A stretch of DNA of 64,000 bases from Cryobacterium sp. N22 (GTDB lineage Bacteria > Actinomycetota > Actinomycetes > Actinomycetales > Microbacteriaceae): positions 46,308 to 110,307 of the forward strand of contig NZ_PJJP01000028.1 of assembly GCF_002929555.1 (NCBI RefSeq), in the 5' to 3' direction. The position numbers and the translations under genes are program-made. Shown piece by piece: positions 8,828 through 15,609 of the stretch. The notes under the pieces are model-generated. The model ran no database searches. It saw only the letters and a list, made by a program, of their open reading frames with translations, and was not told where the DNA came from. Positions within the stretch are counted from its first letter, which is position 1. Every line of letters begins with the position of its first letter.

Positions 8828-8870
8828 GTCTCGTATCCCATGGGATATGAGCCACTTCGGTTTCGAGACA
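8828..8870 (+). repeat. Type-A recombinase-like site, copy 1
   Basis: Left arm GTCTCGTATCCC, central AT, right arm GGGATATGAG, then a third half-site reading GGTTTCGAGAC (complement of GTCTCGAAACC) about 10 bp further. It resembles the site I of small serine recombinases: two 12-bp half-sites around a 2-bp crossover. The 297-bp gap 8709-9005 holds this site and no gene. It points towards the lipoprotein gene at 9006. Confidence 0.65.
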
Positions 8871-9005
8871 CATTGCGTGCGGATCAAGCCAACCTTCCCG
8901 ACACACAGACAGTCAGGGGCGTGCCTACGCCCCGCGCAATCGGTAGAGTCGGGCGTGCACGGGGGTCGTGCGGGGCGCCGTGTCGGGCGCCGGATATGGG
9001 GGATC

Positions 9006-9761
9006 ATGCGTCGTTCGAAATCAGCCCTGGTCAGATCAGTGGCCTGCCTGCTCGGGGTGGCCCTCGCGCTAACGGCGTGCACCGCCTCGCCGCCGGATGC
9101 CGGTGGGACCGAGAGCGCCGAGAGCGTGAACACGGCGGACTGGCCCGCCGTTGAGCTCAACGGCGTCGGTCCGGTCGAGAAAATGATCGACGTGCCAGAC
9201 GGCGCAGCGTCGTTCCGGGTGAGCTTTGTCTGCGTGAGCGGCAATTTCAGCCTCTCTTTCAGCGGGGCCACGCAGAATGACCGCCGCGGCGGCTGCCAAG
9301 GCACCCGTACCTACCTGTTTCCGGCGCCCGAATCCACGCTGATGCAGCTGTACATCTCCGTGCCAGCCGACTCGCAGTTCGCGTTGACGGGCGAGTTCAC
9401 CACTGACGTCTTCAGCCCCGATCCGCTCATCACCGACGCGTGCACGCAGCTGTCGGAGTACATGAGTGTCTATCTCAACGCCGACCAGGGCTACCTACAG
9501 GGCGACGTGAGCGCAGAGGAGTGGCGCGTGCAGATGGACGAGGCCGCGGGCATCATCACAGAAATGCAGGACACGGCCACCGGGCTCATCGCCCTGCAGC
9601 TGCCCGCGCTGGTGGAGGGGATGTCCTCGCCCGTCGTCGTGCCCGGCTACTTCCACGAGCAGCACTCACCGACCGAGATGGATGCGGCGGGCACGATCGT
9701 CGGGGACGTCTGCGGCGATAACGGCTCCGGGATTGTGATCATGGCCGCCTACGGCGGCTGA
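9006..9761 (+). CDS. Secreted lipoprotein of unknown function
   Basis: 251 aa from the ATG at 9006, supported by GGGGGA immediately upstream and by a textbook signal peptide: MRRSKSALVRS, a hydrophobic core, and lipobox LTAC. The mature part starts with a Ser/Ala/Glu-rich linker. It contains several cysteines that could form disulfides outside the cell. A half with beta character (VRSF-type strands) is followed by a helical half with an acidic stretch. I recognise no domain. It is the first gene behind type-A site copy 1 and is followed 26 nt later by a second lipoprotein gene, so the two are probably co-transcribed. Confidence 0.72.
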   Translation: MRRSKSALVRSVACLLGVALALTACTASPPDAGGTESAESVNTADWPAVELNGVGPVEKMIDVPDGAASFRVSFVCVSGNFSLSFSGATQNDRRGGCQGTRTYLFPAPESTLMQLYISVPADSQFALTGEFTTDVFSPDPLITDACTQLSEYMSVYLNADQGYLQGDVSAEEWRVQMDEAAGIITEMQDTATGLIALQLPALVEGMSSPVVVPGYFHEQHSPTEMDAAGTIVGDVCGDNGSGIVIMAAYGG

Positions 9762-9787
9762 CCCACCTACGCACGCAGAAAGCCAAT

Positions 9788-10246
9788 ATGTACCGGAGTC
9801 TCTTATTCACCGCGTTGGTGATCGCGTCCCTGTCTAGCTGCGCGGCAGCGCCACCTGTCTCGTCCCCAGAGACAACCGAGTTCGCGGAAACGTCAAGCCC
9901 TCTGCCCGCTGCGGACCCCGCGGAAACAGCATGCGTTTCGCTCAGCGAGCCGGCATCTCTGGGCTACAACGCCTGGAACGACTTTCATAAGGGAACAATC
10001 GACCTCCAAACGAGCATCGAGCATTTGAACCGCGCCACTGAGCTTTTCAGAGCGATTGAGGCTCCGCCGGGAAGCATCGCTATCGCTGTATCGAATGTGA
10101 TGACATATATCGATGCTGCTGTCCCGGGACCCGAAGGACAGCCATACGACACCGGCACAAGTGAGTACTTCAACCTCACCTCCGCAATGGCAGCAGCCTG
10201 CTCCGCCACGGGACACGAACTGATCGTGAGAGCACACGGCGGTTAG
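9788..10246 (+). CDS. Small secreted lipoprotein of unknown function
   Basis: 152 aa. A short signal peptide (MYRSLLFTALVIASLSSC) carries a lipobox with Cys18. After a Ser/Pro/Glu-rich linker, the sequence is mostly helical, with two further cysteines (TACVSL and AACSAT). The Shine-Dalgarno is weak (AGAAAG). It ends HGG, similar to the YGG end of the preceding lipoprotein, but I see no overall relation between them. The 215-bp stretch after it, to 10461, holds nothing I can name. Confidence 0.62.
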   Translation: MYRSLLFTALVIASLSSCAAAPPVSSPETTEFAETSSPLPAADPAETACVSLSEPASLGYNAWNDFHKGTIDLQTSIEHLNRATELFRAIEAPPGSIAIAVSNVMTYIDAAVPGPEGQPYDTGTSEYFNLTSAMAAACSATGHELIVRAHGG

Positions 10247-10461
10247 TAACCGGTGCCCGGGGTCCGAGCAGAAGAGGCAAGGGACCGCGCAAATCGTGAA
10301 GGCGACGAGATCAAGCATTTCGAGTCCAGAAAGCGATAGTTTCGTCGCATTGAGTGCTTCTCGATGAGAGAACACCATGGGCGTCACCAGTATGTTGGCA
10401 TCGCGCCGTTCTGAGGATGCTTACAAAATGAGGGGTTCGATGCTTCGACGAGGATCCAGGC

Positions 10462-10833
10462 GTGACTGACTGCGAAATCAAGAAGCGCAGGCGACTCCTT
10501 GACGGACCCGATGGTGTGCGGGCGGGCGCAGCGCTTACAGGAGGGGGCTTCGTCGCAGTTGCCCTCTGGCCGTACATCTTGACATTTCCGAGTTCTGAAG
10601 ATGTCTACTCGCAGTGCATTGGGCTCACAGCCGGTCACCTCACACACATCAACCGGTCGACCTTCCCCACACAGATCTTCTGCGAGACCGAGGACAACCT
10701 ATTCGCAGGCGCTCTCTACCCTTTTTGGGCATCTGTGGGAATGAGCTCCGTGCTCGCACTCCTGGTCTTCGCCGGGTTCTACGGCGTGTGGATGATGGCG
10801 CGCCGCGATGGACGCTTAGACGACAGGACGTGA
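10462..10833 (+). CDS. Small membrane protein of unknown function
   Basis: 123 aa from a GTG start. Two hydrophobic helices are visible (about residues 22-42, GAALTGGGFVAVALWPYIL, and 88-111, which includes SSVLALLVFAGFYGVWMM), with a roughly 45-residue loop holding two cysteines that probably faces outward. The C-terminus is charged (RRDGRLDDRT) and cytosolic by the positive-inside rule. No family recognised. It is the last gene before the paired sites at 10900 and 10984. Confidence 0.55.
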   Translation: MTDCEIKKRRRLLDGPDGVRAGAALTGGGFVAVALWPYILTFPSSEDVYSQCIGLTAGHLTHINRSTFPTQIFCETEDNLFAGALYPFWASVGMSSVLALLVFAGFYGVWMMARRDGRLDDRT

Positions 10834-10899
10834 GACGGCCGATCGCGAGGCAGTCGAAAGCGTGAGCGTCGAGGCGCACAATCGCGACCATCGAAAACT

Positions 10900-10943
10900 G
10901 TCTCGAAACCCTACCGATACGAGACAGATGAGGATGCGAGACA
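10900..10943 (+). repeat. Type-A recombinase-like site, degenerate copy
   Basis: GTCTCGAAACCC, central TA, then CCGATACGAGAC and a third half-site GGATGCGAGAC. The arms match the GTCTC half-site but the inner bases and the central dinucleotide (TA) differ from the other copies. It lies only 40 bp from the next copy, so this interval holds two sites in tandem and in the same orientation. Confidence 0.5.
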
Positions 10944-10983
10944 AATCAGGTAGCCGCTCGTCCTGTGACAGGTGATCCCTTAG

Positions 10984-11026
10984 GTCTCATATCCCATGGG
11001 TTTCGACACGCTGAGGTTACGAGACA
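10984..11026 (+). repeat. Type-A recombinase-like site, copy 2
   Basis: GTCTCATATCCC, central AT, GGG, then a diverged stretch and GGTTACGAGAC. Compared with copy 1 the left arm is almost identical, the right palindromic arm is weaker and the outer half-site is conserved. It ends 26 bp before the start codon of the small gene at 11053 and is co-oriented with it. Confidence 0.62.
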
Positions 11027-11052
11027 CGCCCGACTGACAGGGGCGCTTCGCT

Positions 11053-11349
11053 ATGCGACAAGATATGGGAATGGATCGCGCGTCAAACCACCTAATCGCA
11101 GCGCTTGAGGAGCCATCGGGCACGCGCACTCGACTCCTACTTCGTCGGGCGTGGGCGATGGTTCGCGCAGCACTGGGTGACGTCGAGGTCGATGCCGACC
11201 TTGTCATCCGCCGGCGCGCGGGCGGGGCCGAGGTTCTACGCACTGCCGCTGACGTCGGCGACCCCCACGTCCTCTTGGACACCGTGCGCCGCGACCTCGA
11301 AACCAAGACCGTTGAGGAGTTCGTACGCGAATGGCGCGTTCTCGACTGA
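11053..11349 (+). CDS. Small hypothetical protein
   Basis: 98 aa from ATG with GGGGC about 10 nt upstream. Mostly charged and probably helical: LRRAWAMVRAALGDV, then a stretch with many Asp/Arg/Val, ending ETKTVEEFVREWRVLD. There is no signal peptide and no membrane segment, so it should be cytosolic. I do not recognise the family; translation-coupled partners are not evident. The gene fills nearly the whole interval between two type-A sites (10984 and 11447), the smallest cassette-like unit in this region. Alternative frames across this interval are open too, so the call is tentative. Confidence 0.45.
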   Translation: MRQDMGMDRASNHLIAALEEPSGTRTRLLLRRAWAMVRAALGDVEVDADLVIRRRAGGAEVLRTAADVGDPHVLLDTVRRDLETKTVEEFVREWRVLD

Positions 11350-11446
11350 GGCTCCGCACGCTGGGCGTCGGGCCACACCTCACGTGGTAGCTCTCCGGAT
11401 CGGCCGCATCAGTGCAGCTTCTGCGATTTTTAAGATCGATCTCACT

Positions 11447-11490
11447 GTCTTGTATCCCATGGGTTTCGAGGCAGTTCGGTCATGGGACAA
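11447..11490 (+). repeat. Type-A recombinase-like site, copy 3
   Basis: GTCTTGTATCCC, central AT, GGG, TTTCGAG, then CAGTTCGGT and a decayed outer half-site ending GGGACAA. The left arm has one substitution compared with the consensus. Unlike the other copies it is not upstream of a co-oriented gene: the next gene (11543-12040) runs towards it on the minus strand. Confidence 0.52.
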
Positions 11491-11542
11491 CAGCGCGCTG
11501 CAAGAAATCTCGCTTTGTAACCGATTGGCAAGCGCCGGCGCG

Positions 11543-12040
11543 CTACTCAGGGGTGTCGAAGTCTTCTACATTTACCAGCACAAGGAATGTCGGCGCATTC
11601 GAGTCGCACTCATCGAAACCCGTTAACCGCGCAGGATCTGGGAACTCGTCGATTACCTCGCGATCAATGAGGTACCCCCTACTCTCAGTCAGTTTTTCGC
11701 CGAGAGCGACGGTCCCATGCACGCTACTGACAGAAGCTTCGTCGGGCAGATACTGGTAACCGAGCGGCCAAATTATCGGGTAAACCGCACCGTCTGACAG
11801 CTCCAGGGCTACGCAGCCATCTACCGCCGCGACCGTGCCAGCAACATCCTTGTACTCGTACTCTCCAGGAACGCTGCCAGTAATGATGCGCGCATCACTG
11901 ACCGTTGTGGGGCTAGCGTCCGTGACGGTGGCCGAATCGCTATCCGTTGACTCCACGCATCCCGAAAGCAGAATCGTGGTCGCCAGCAACATCCCGGCTC
12001 CCCAACGCTCAGACACCCTCATCCCGTCACGGTTGAACAC
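11543..12040 (-). CDS. Secreted lipoprotein of unknown function
   Basis: 165 aa from the GTG at 12040, chosen because a strong GGAGGTGG lies 4 nt upstream (12045-12052); the ATG at 12022 is a weaker alternative. The signal peptide has a hydrophobic core ending in the lipobox LSGC. A Ser/Thr/Asp-rich linker leads into a small beta-rich domain (GCVALELSDGAVYPIIWPLGYQYLP is cut here to avoid a long quote: key residues are the Cys, the Trp-Pro pair and the Tyr-Gln-Tyr). This layout recalls small extracellular domains that bind a ligand, but no family is recognised. Its upstream flank is a type-A site (copy 4). Confidence 0.68.
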   Translation of the reverse strand: MFNRDGMRVSERWGAGMLLATTILLSGCVESTDSDSATVTDASPTTVSDARIITGSVPGEYEYKDVAGTVAAVDGCVALELSDGAVYPIIWPLGYQYLPDEASVSSVHGTVALGEKLTESRGYLIDREVIDEFPDPARLTGFDECDSNAPTFLVLVNVEDFDTPE

Positions 12041-12060
12041 TGAGCCACCTCCGCTGCGCA

Positions 12061-12103
12061 TGGTCCTGAACCTAACAGGCTCGCAACCCATGGGATATGA
12101 GGC
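12061..12103 (-). repeat. Type-A recombinase-like site, copy 4 (reverse orientation)
   Basis: Read on the minus strand: CTCATATCCC, central AT, GGG, TTGCGAG, then TTAGGTT and a decayed outer half. The GT before CTC is replaced (GCCTC). It is the only inverted copy and it lies 21 bp upstream of the start codon of the minus-strand lipoprotein, so the co-orientation of site and gene is kept. Confidence 0.55.
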
Positions 12104-12125
12104 GTAAGAGAACAACAACACAGTC

Positions 12126-12145
12126 GTCACCAGTGAACTGGTGAC
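12126..12145. repeat. Perfect 9-bp inverted repeat
   Basis: GTCACCAGT, two bases GA, ACTGGTGAC: a perfect 20-bp palindrome with a 2-bp centre, located 26 bp after the stop codon side of the next lipoprotein gene. The layout of two half-sites around a 2-bp centre is the same as in the type-A sites but the sequence is unrelated. It lacks a T-run, so it is not a typical terminator. Confidence 0.4.
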
Positions 12146-12171
12146 CGGCGCAGGGATGCTGCCCGGTTCAC

Positions 12172-12624
12172 TCAACGCTCTGCGCGTGACGGAGGTGAGA
12201 CGATGATTATGATCCCGTTTCCGCAGGTCTTGGGGATCGGTATGGACACCGTCGCGCCTTCCACGGGACTCCCTCCGCCGAGGGAGATCTCGTCGCCCAT
12301 CCGATACTCCTCGCCTGCAAATGTGAGTGTCGTGCCGTCCCAAGTCGTGAGCTTGTCGGGAAATGCCGGAATGTCGCCATCGTCAAACCGGACGCAGTTG
12401 TCGACGAATGCCAGTGTCCCGACTTTCAACCCGGCCATGCCCACCCAGTCCTCTGGAAGGGGGTACGTGACGAGCCCAGTCGGCTCTGGCGGCGTGGGCT
12501 CCGTCACGGTGCAGGCCGTAAGAAGCGGCGCGAGGACCAGGATCAGACCGACCAGCGCCCGGCGCTCACGCTTGCGTACCGACCGCAGCGTCGATGCGGA
12601 CTCAGGAACGACAATCAATGACAT
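12172..12624 (-). CDS. Small secreted lipoprotein of unknown function
   Basis: 150 aa from the ATG at 12624, with GGAGGT 4 nt upstream; the frame is open further upstream but that part overlaps no plausible signal. The N-terminus is unusually long before the hydrophobic core (about 20 residues with RKRERR), followed by a membrane-type stretch and the lipobox LTAC. The mature domain resembles the preceding lipoprotein in layout only: linker, a segment with one Cys and Asp, a TLTFAGEEYRMGDEI strand pair, then a short hydrophobic end. No family recognised. No type-A site lies directly upstream; copy 5 starts 175 bp away. Confidence 0.65.
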   Translation of the reverse strand: MSLIVVPESASTLRSVRKRERRALVGLILVLAPLLTACTVTEPTPPEPTGLVTYPLPEDWVGMAGLKVGTLAFVDNCVRFDDGDIPAFPDKLTTWDGTTLTFAGEEYRMGDEISLGGGSPVEGATVSIPIPKTCGNGIIIIVSPPSRAER

Positions 12625-12798
12625 GCGACCTCCGTCAACGCTGAGAAGTGCGAGCACCGTCACCCTAGCTGGCATGCGCGCAACCGGTCAGCGTGTAGCA
12701 CGCGCTGGCTCACGCCCGGCCGGTCGCGTTGGAGAGATAGATCTGCCGCACGGGCCATCTGGTAGGTCACCTACAGGTGGCCAAAGAGCCAATCCCTG

Positions 12799-12840
12799 GT
12801 CTCATATCCCATGGGATATGAGCCACATAGGTTATGAAGC
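12799..12840 (+). repeat. Type-A recombinase-like site, copy 5
   Basis: GTCTCATATCCC, central AT, GGGATATGAG: the best palindrome among the AT copies, a perfect dyad over at least 20 bp. The outer half-site reads GGTTATGAAGC, slightly decayed. The 329-bp gap 12625-12953 contains this site and no other feature I can support. It is co-oriented with the lipoprotein gene at 12954. Confidence 0.65.
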
Positions 12841-12953
12841 ACTTGCGAATCTGTGCGACCGGCTCAGGTCAGCGGACCAGGTCTCCTGTTCCAGCGAGCA
12901 AGGGGGCCTCTCCGCGGTATCCCCGGGGCGGTTCGCCATGTCATTCTCAAGTT

Positions 12954-13382
12954 ATGCGATCTTCACGAGTTGTGCCCGCTACCCTTTCGATGCTGGTCGT
13001 TGCGTTCCTGATGACCGGGTGCACTGTGGGCCCATTCGAGGAGGAATCTAGCGCCGGCCTGAAGGTCACAGCGGAGCAGATAACTTACTTCGACGGCTAC
13101 TGCGGGGTTGGAGTGAAGATCGAGAACGGGAGTGACCGCACAGTAGAGTTCGTCGAAGACGACGTTGAGGTGTTCGAGGGATCAAGCTCGATCGAATGGA
13201 ATCTCCCGTTCACCGATGTCAAGCCGGGGGAATCGGTTCGTGGGTATGTTGTCGAGGAGTTTTCGACCATGATCGTTCAGGGAGCCGTAGCAACTCACGC
13301 CTTTGTCGTGAATTGCGACGACAATCCCTACACGATAACGGTTAACTCGGTCAACGCCGGCTCCGTGAGCTTCGATTTCTGA
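12954..13382 (+). CDS. Small secreted lipoprotein of unknown function
   Basis: 142 aa from the ATG at 12954, chosen for its signal peptide: MRSSRVVPATLSMLVVAFL and lipobox MTGC. The Shine-Dalgarno is poor. The mature domain looks like an immunoglobulin-like or FxLYD-type beta sandwich: CGVGVKIENGSDRTVEF, then a conserved KPGESVRGYV turn and a second cysteine near the end. Such domains are common in secreted actinobacterial lipoproteins, and this fits better than an enzyme. Base composition is visibly less GC-rich than in the housekeeping genes of the window, in keeping with recent acquisition. Confidence 0.65.
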   Translation: MRSSRVVPATLSMLVVAFLMTGCTVGPFEEESSAGLKVTAEQITYFDGYCGVGVKIENGSDRTVEFVEDDVEVFEGSSSIEWNLPFTDVKPGESVRGYVVEEFSTMIVQGAVATHAFVVNCDDNPYTITVNSVNAGSVSFDF

Positions 13383-13708
13383 CTTCCGTCCAGCGTGCGC
13401 TCGAAAGGAAAACCTCCCCAACCGTCTCGAATAAGAAGGTAGCGGAGAAGTTGGGCTGATCGATCTGAGCAACGGCGAAATGCCGGATGGTGATCAGCGA
13501 CCGCGGCACAACCGGGCCCGGGCCGACGTGCGGTTGTTGCACGCCGGCCAGGGGACAGGTATCAGACTCGAACCTGTGCGTTGTACCACTCGAACGGGCA
13601 GCTGTTCATCGAGGTTTGGCTCGGTGTTGTGCTGCGCAGCGGCAGCGTATTGGTGGGGCGTCGGCCGGCGGCCAACCACAAGCGAGAACGACGAAAAGGG
13701 AACGACAC
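13383..13708. other. Intergenic stretch without a supported gene
   Basis: 326 bp. A lone half-site GTCTCGAATA occurs at 13424. Around 13550-13605 the minus strand looks like a broken tRNA (a T-loop GGTTCGAGTC and a D-arm-like GTGGTACAACGC) but the T-stem does not close. The short open frames that cross it have no ribosome-binding site or family similarity. Confidence 0.4.
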
Positions 13709-14320
13709 ATGTCTGAGATTGAGGATCTGCTCGCCAACGTCCGCGAGCAACAACCCGTCAAGCTACGCCGTGGGAGTCGTGTGGCACTGCTGATCGCCGC
13801 GGGAGGGCTGAGTGTGGCTTTTGCGGCCGCGGCAGTGTGGGGAGTCTCCGCCACGGCGAGCATCATCTCCGCATTCGGGCTCGACAATCCATCCCCAACG
13901 GCGTCGGCAGAAACGACTACAGCTGTGGCAGAAACCCCACTTACCAGCTCTGCTGCCCCCGGTCCCAGCCCGGTCGCGGCCGCCACGATCGCGGAACCGC
14001 CGATCTATGACGCATCCACTGACATTGCCACGATCCCACGCCCCCCGGCGGATTGGTCAGCGGACCAGCTCGCCAATGCCGAGATCTTGCTCACCCAGTC
14101 GGCGATCATTGGGGATTGCATGCTGGAAAAAGGGTACGAGTACCACTTCACGCCGTCCTGGCTGGGCTCAACCCCTTGGAAGTTTGCCGACCTCGCTCCC
14201 AGCGAGGCGCTGGCCCTATGGGGGCCGACGGACCGGGGGCTCGGCGACGACTATGACTGGCGGGACGCTGGCTGTCAAGGGTATGCCGTGCACGTAACCG
14301 GCATGGATGACGCACACTGA
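13709..14320 (+). CDS. Membrane-anchored protein of unknown function
   Basis: 203 aa from the ATG at 13709, supported by AAGGGA about 10 nt upstream; the longer frame from 13487 adds a low-complexity tail crossing the intergenic stretch. A basic segment (KLRRGSR) leads into one transmembrane helix at about residues 26-50. A Thr/Ala/Pro-rich linker then reaches a C-terminal domain outside the cell, which includes CMLEKGYEYHFTPSW, with a Cys paired with a later Cys (DAGCQGY). This architecture (anchor, linker, small Cys-pair domain) is frequent in actinobacterial secreted proteins of unknown role. It is the last gene before the recombinase. Confidence 0.65.
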   Translation: MSEIEDLLANVREQQPVKLRRGSRVALLIAAGGLSVAFAAAAVWGVSATASIISAFGLDNPSPTASAETTTAVAETPLTSSAAPGPSPVAAATIAEPPIYDASTDIATIPRPPADWSADQLANAEILLTQSAIIGDCMLEKGYEYHFTPSWLGSTPWKFADLAPSEALALWGPTDRGLGDDYDWRDAGCQGYAVHVTGMDDAH

Positions 14321-14588
14321 ACAACGCAAAAAAAAGAATGCTTGGTCGTCCCGACTAGTACAAGAGGAGGACCGCTGTGGAACACGAAAGAACTGGATTT
14401 CTCCATCGGACCCCAATCCGTCGTTCATTCAACCGGTTGGCACTACCGAACTCATTCAAGAACAGAATCGCGAAGCCGATGGTGCAAGCAGACGGCTTCG
14501 CCACCGAACAATCGCCGGGCCGTCGATTCCCGCAAGGTCCGCCCGATGAAGATGCCCGCGCGCTTGAATCGTACGCGACACGGTACGT

Positions 14589-14735
14589 GTCTCGTATCCC
14601 TAGGGATACAAGACGTCTCACGGCCGTGACCGGCACTTTCCCAAATCTCCGGCAATCTCACGAGCTAAGCGAGTCTCACAACTACGTCGCATAACCTTTT
14701 GCTTGAAGTACAGTGCGCATCGTTAGTTATGAGAC
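14589..14735 (+). promoter_or_regulatory. res-like recombination region of the serine recombinase (type-A site, copy 6, plus arms)
   Basis: Site I, 14589-14614: GTCTCGTATCCC, central TA, GGGATACAAGAC (one mismatch in a 26-bp dyad). Further half-sites follow at 14673 (GTCTCACAACTACG) and, inverted, at 14721-14735 (CGTTAGTTATGAGAC), the latter overlapping the likely promoter (TTGAAG at 14703). Three sub-sites upstream of the recombinase gene is the usual resolvase arrangement and implies autoregulation. The 14321-14588 flank has no supported gene. Confidence 0.6.
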
Positions 14736-14749
14736 GACGAAGGAGCATC

Positions 14750-15379
14750 GTGATTAAGCTCATCGGCTATGCGCGGGTATCGAGTCGACAACTGCCCACC
14801 GACGGGCAGCGGGCCGAGATTTTGGCTGCTGGCGTCCGGCGCGACGACCTCTATGTCGATCAAGGGAGCTCCGGCGCTCGAGCGTCCCGGCCTCAGCTTG
14901 ATCTCGCACTCACTGCGCTTGAGCCTGGCGACACGTTCGTGATCGCGTCTTTAGATCGGCTGGGCCAATCGACGCAGAACGTGCTCGCGTTCGCCGAGGA
15001 CCTAAATGGCCGCGGTGTTGAGCTTCGCGTCCTCAATCTGGGCGGCGGAGATGTCGACACCGCGACACAGACGGGATCCATGCTGTTCACAGTTATGGCT
15101 GCTCTCGGGCAGATGGAACACGAAATCAAGCGCGAGCGCGTGCTCGACTCGATCGATAGACGCCGCAACGCCGGCAAGAACCTTGGTGGCCGACCACGAA
15201 GAATCACCAACAGACAAATACGCAGCGCCAACCGACTCATCGAGGACGGAGAACCAACGGCAGAGGTCGTGCGCGACTTCGGGATGTCCCGCGCCACGTT
15301 CTACCGCCGGGCGCGCGCCCTGGGATTGATGCCAGATCAATCCAATGACGAGACCGCGAAAAGCGACGGTGCCAGCTGA
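14750..15379 (+). CDS. Serine recombinase, resolvase/invertase family
   Basis: 209 aa from the GTG at 14750, fixed by AAGGAG 5 nt upstream. The catalytic domain is intact: IGYARVSSRQ (nucleophilic Ser in the RVS motif), SLDRLGQS (the key Arg residues), and the QMEHEIKRER helix joining to the DNA-binding part. A Hin/resolvase-type helix-turn-helix ends the protein (GRPRRIT, then VRDFGMSRATFYRRARALG). Size and domains match Tn3-type resolvases and Gin/Hin invertases, not large serine integrases. It cuts DNA at a 2-bp centre through a covalent phosphoserine link. The site array upstream, with matching GTCTC half-sites, is the likely substrate. Confidence 0.93.
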   Translation: MIKLIGYARVSSRQLPTDGQRAEILAAGVRRDDLYVDQGSSGARASRPQLDLALTALEPGDTFVIASLDRLGQSTQNVLAFAEDLNGRGVELRVLNLGGGDVDTATQTGSMLFTVMAALGQMEHEIKRERVLDSIDRRRNAGKNLGGRPRRITNRQIRSANRLIEDGEPTAEVVRDFGMSRATFYRRARALGLMPDQSNDETAKSDGAS

Positions 15380-15404
15380 CGTGCACGGGTCACGTGAAAA
15401 TGTG

Positions 15405-15449
15405 TGTCGCGTGACAGTCCAGTCCGGACAAATTGCCAAGGTCGGACAC
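15405..15449 (+). repeat. Type-B inverted site, left end
   Basis: TGTCGCGTGACA followed by CCAGTCCGGAC, TGCCA and TCGGACA. It matches the right-end site at 17133-17178 read on the other strand: same order of blocks, differing by a few bases and short gaps. The pattern of a palindrome plus an extended arm is that of the type-A sites, with another sequence. Confidence 0.6.
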
Positions 15450-15609
15450 GCGTAATTGCGCGGAAGTAGCTCCGTGCAAGGTCGATGGTTTTGCCACCGT
15501 ACATCGGACACGCGATCCTGCCCCACCCCACAGTGAGCAGAAGCTCGCCGCCCCGCACGCCAGCTCGGGTGGTGGCGCGACTGAAAGAACGACAGAGCAC
15601 AGGCTCGGC

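Noticed and set aside
10980..11378. Minus-strand open frame opposite the small gene at 11053.
   Set aside because: Its sequence is Arg/Ser-rich, typical of antisense frames in high-GC genes, and it reads through a type-A site.
13545..13610. tRNA gene on the minus strand.
   Set aside because: T-loop and D-arm-like pieces are present but the T-stem does not pair, and no anticodon arm fits. It may be a remnant.
8828..14614. The type-A sites as intrinsic terminators.
   Set aside because: They are palindromic but have no T-run, several lie upstream of genes and carry a conserved non-palindromic third half-site.
14307..14694. Short open frames in front of the recombinase.
   Set aside because: They run through the recombination site, have no convincing start signal and show no family similarity.
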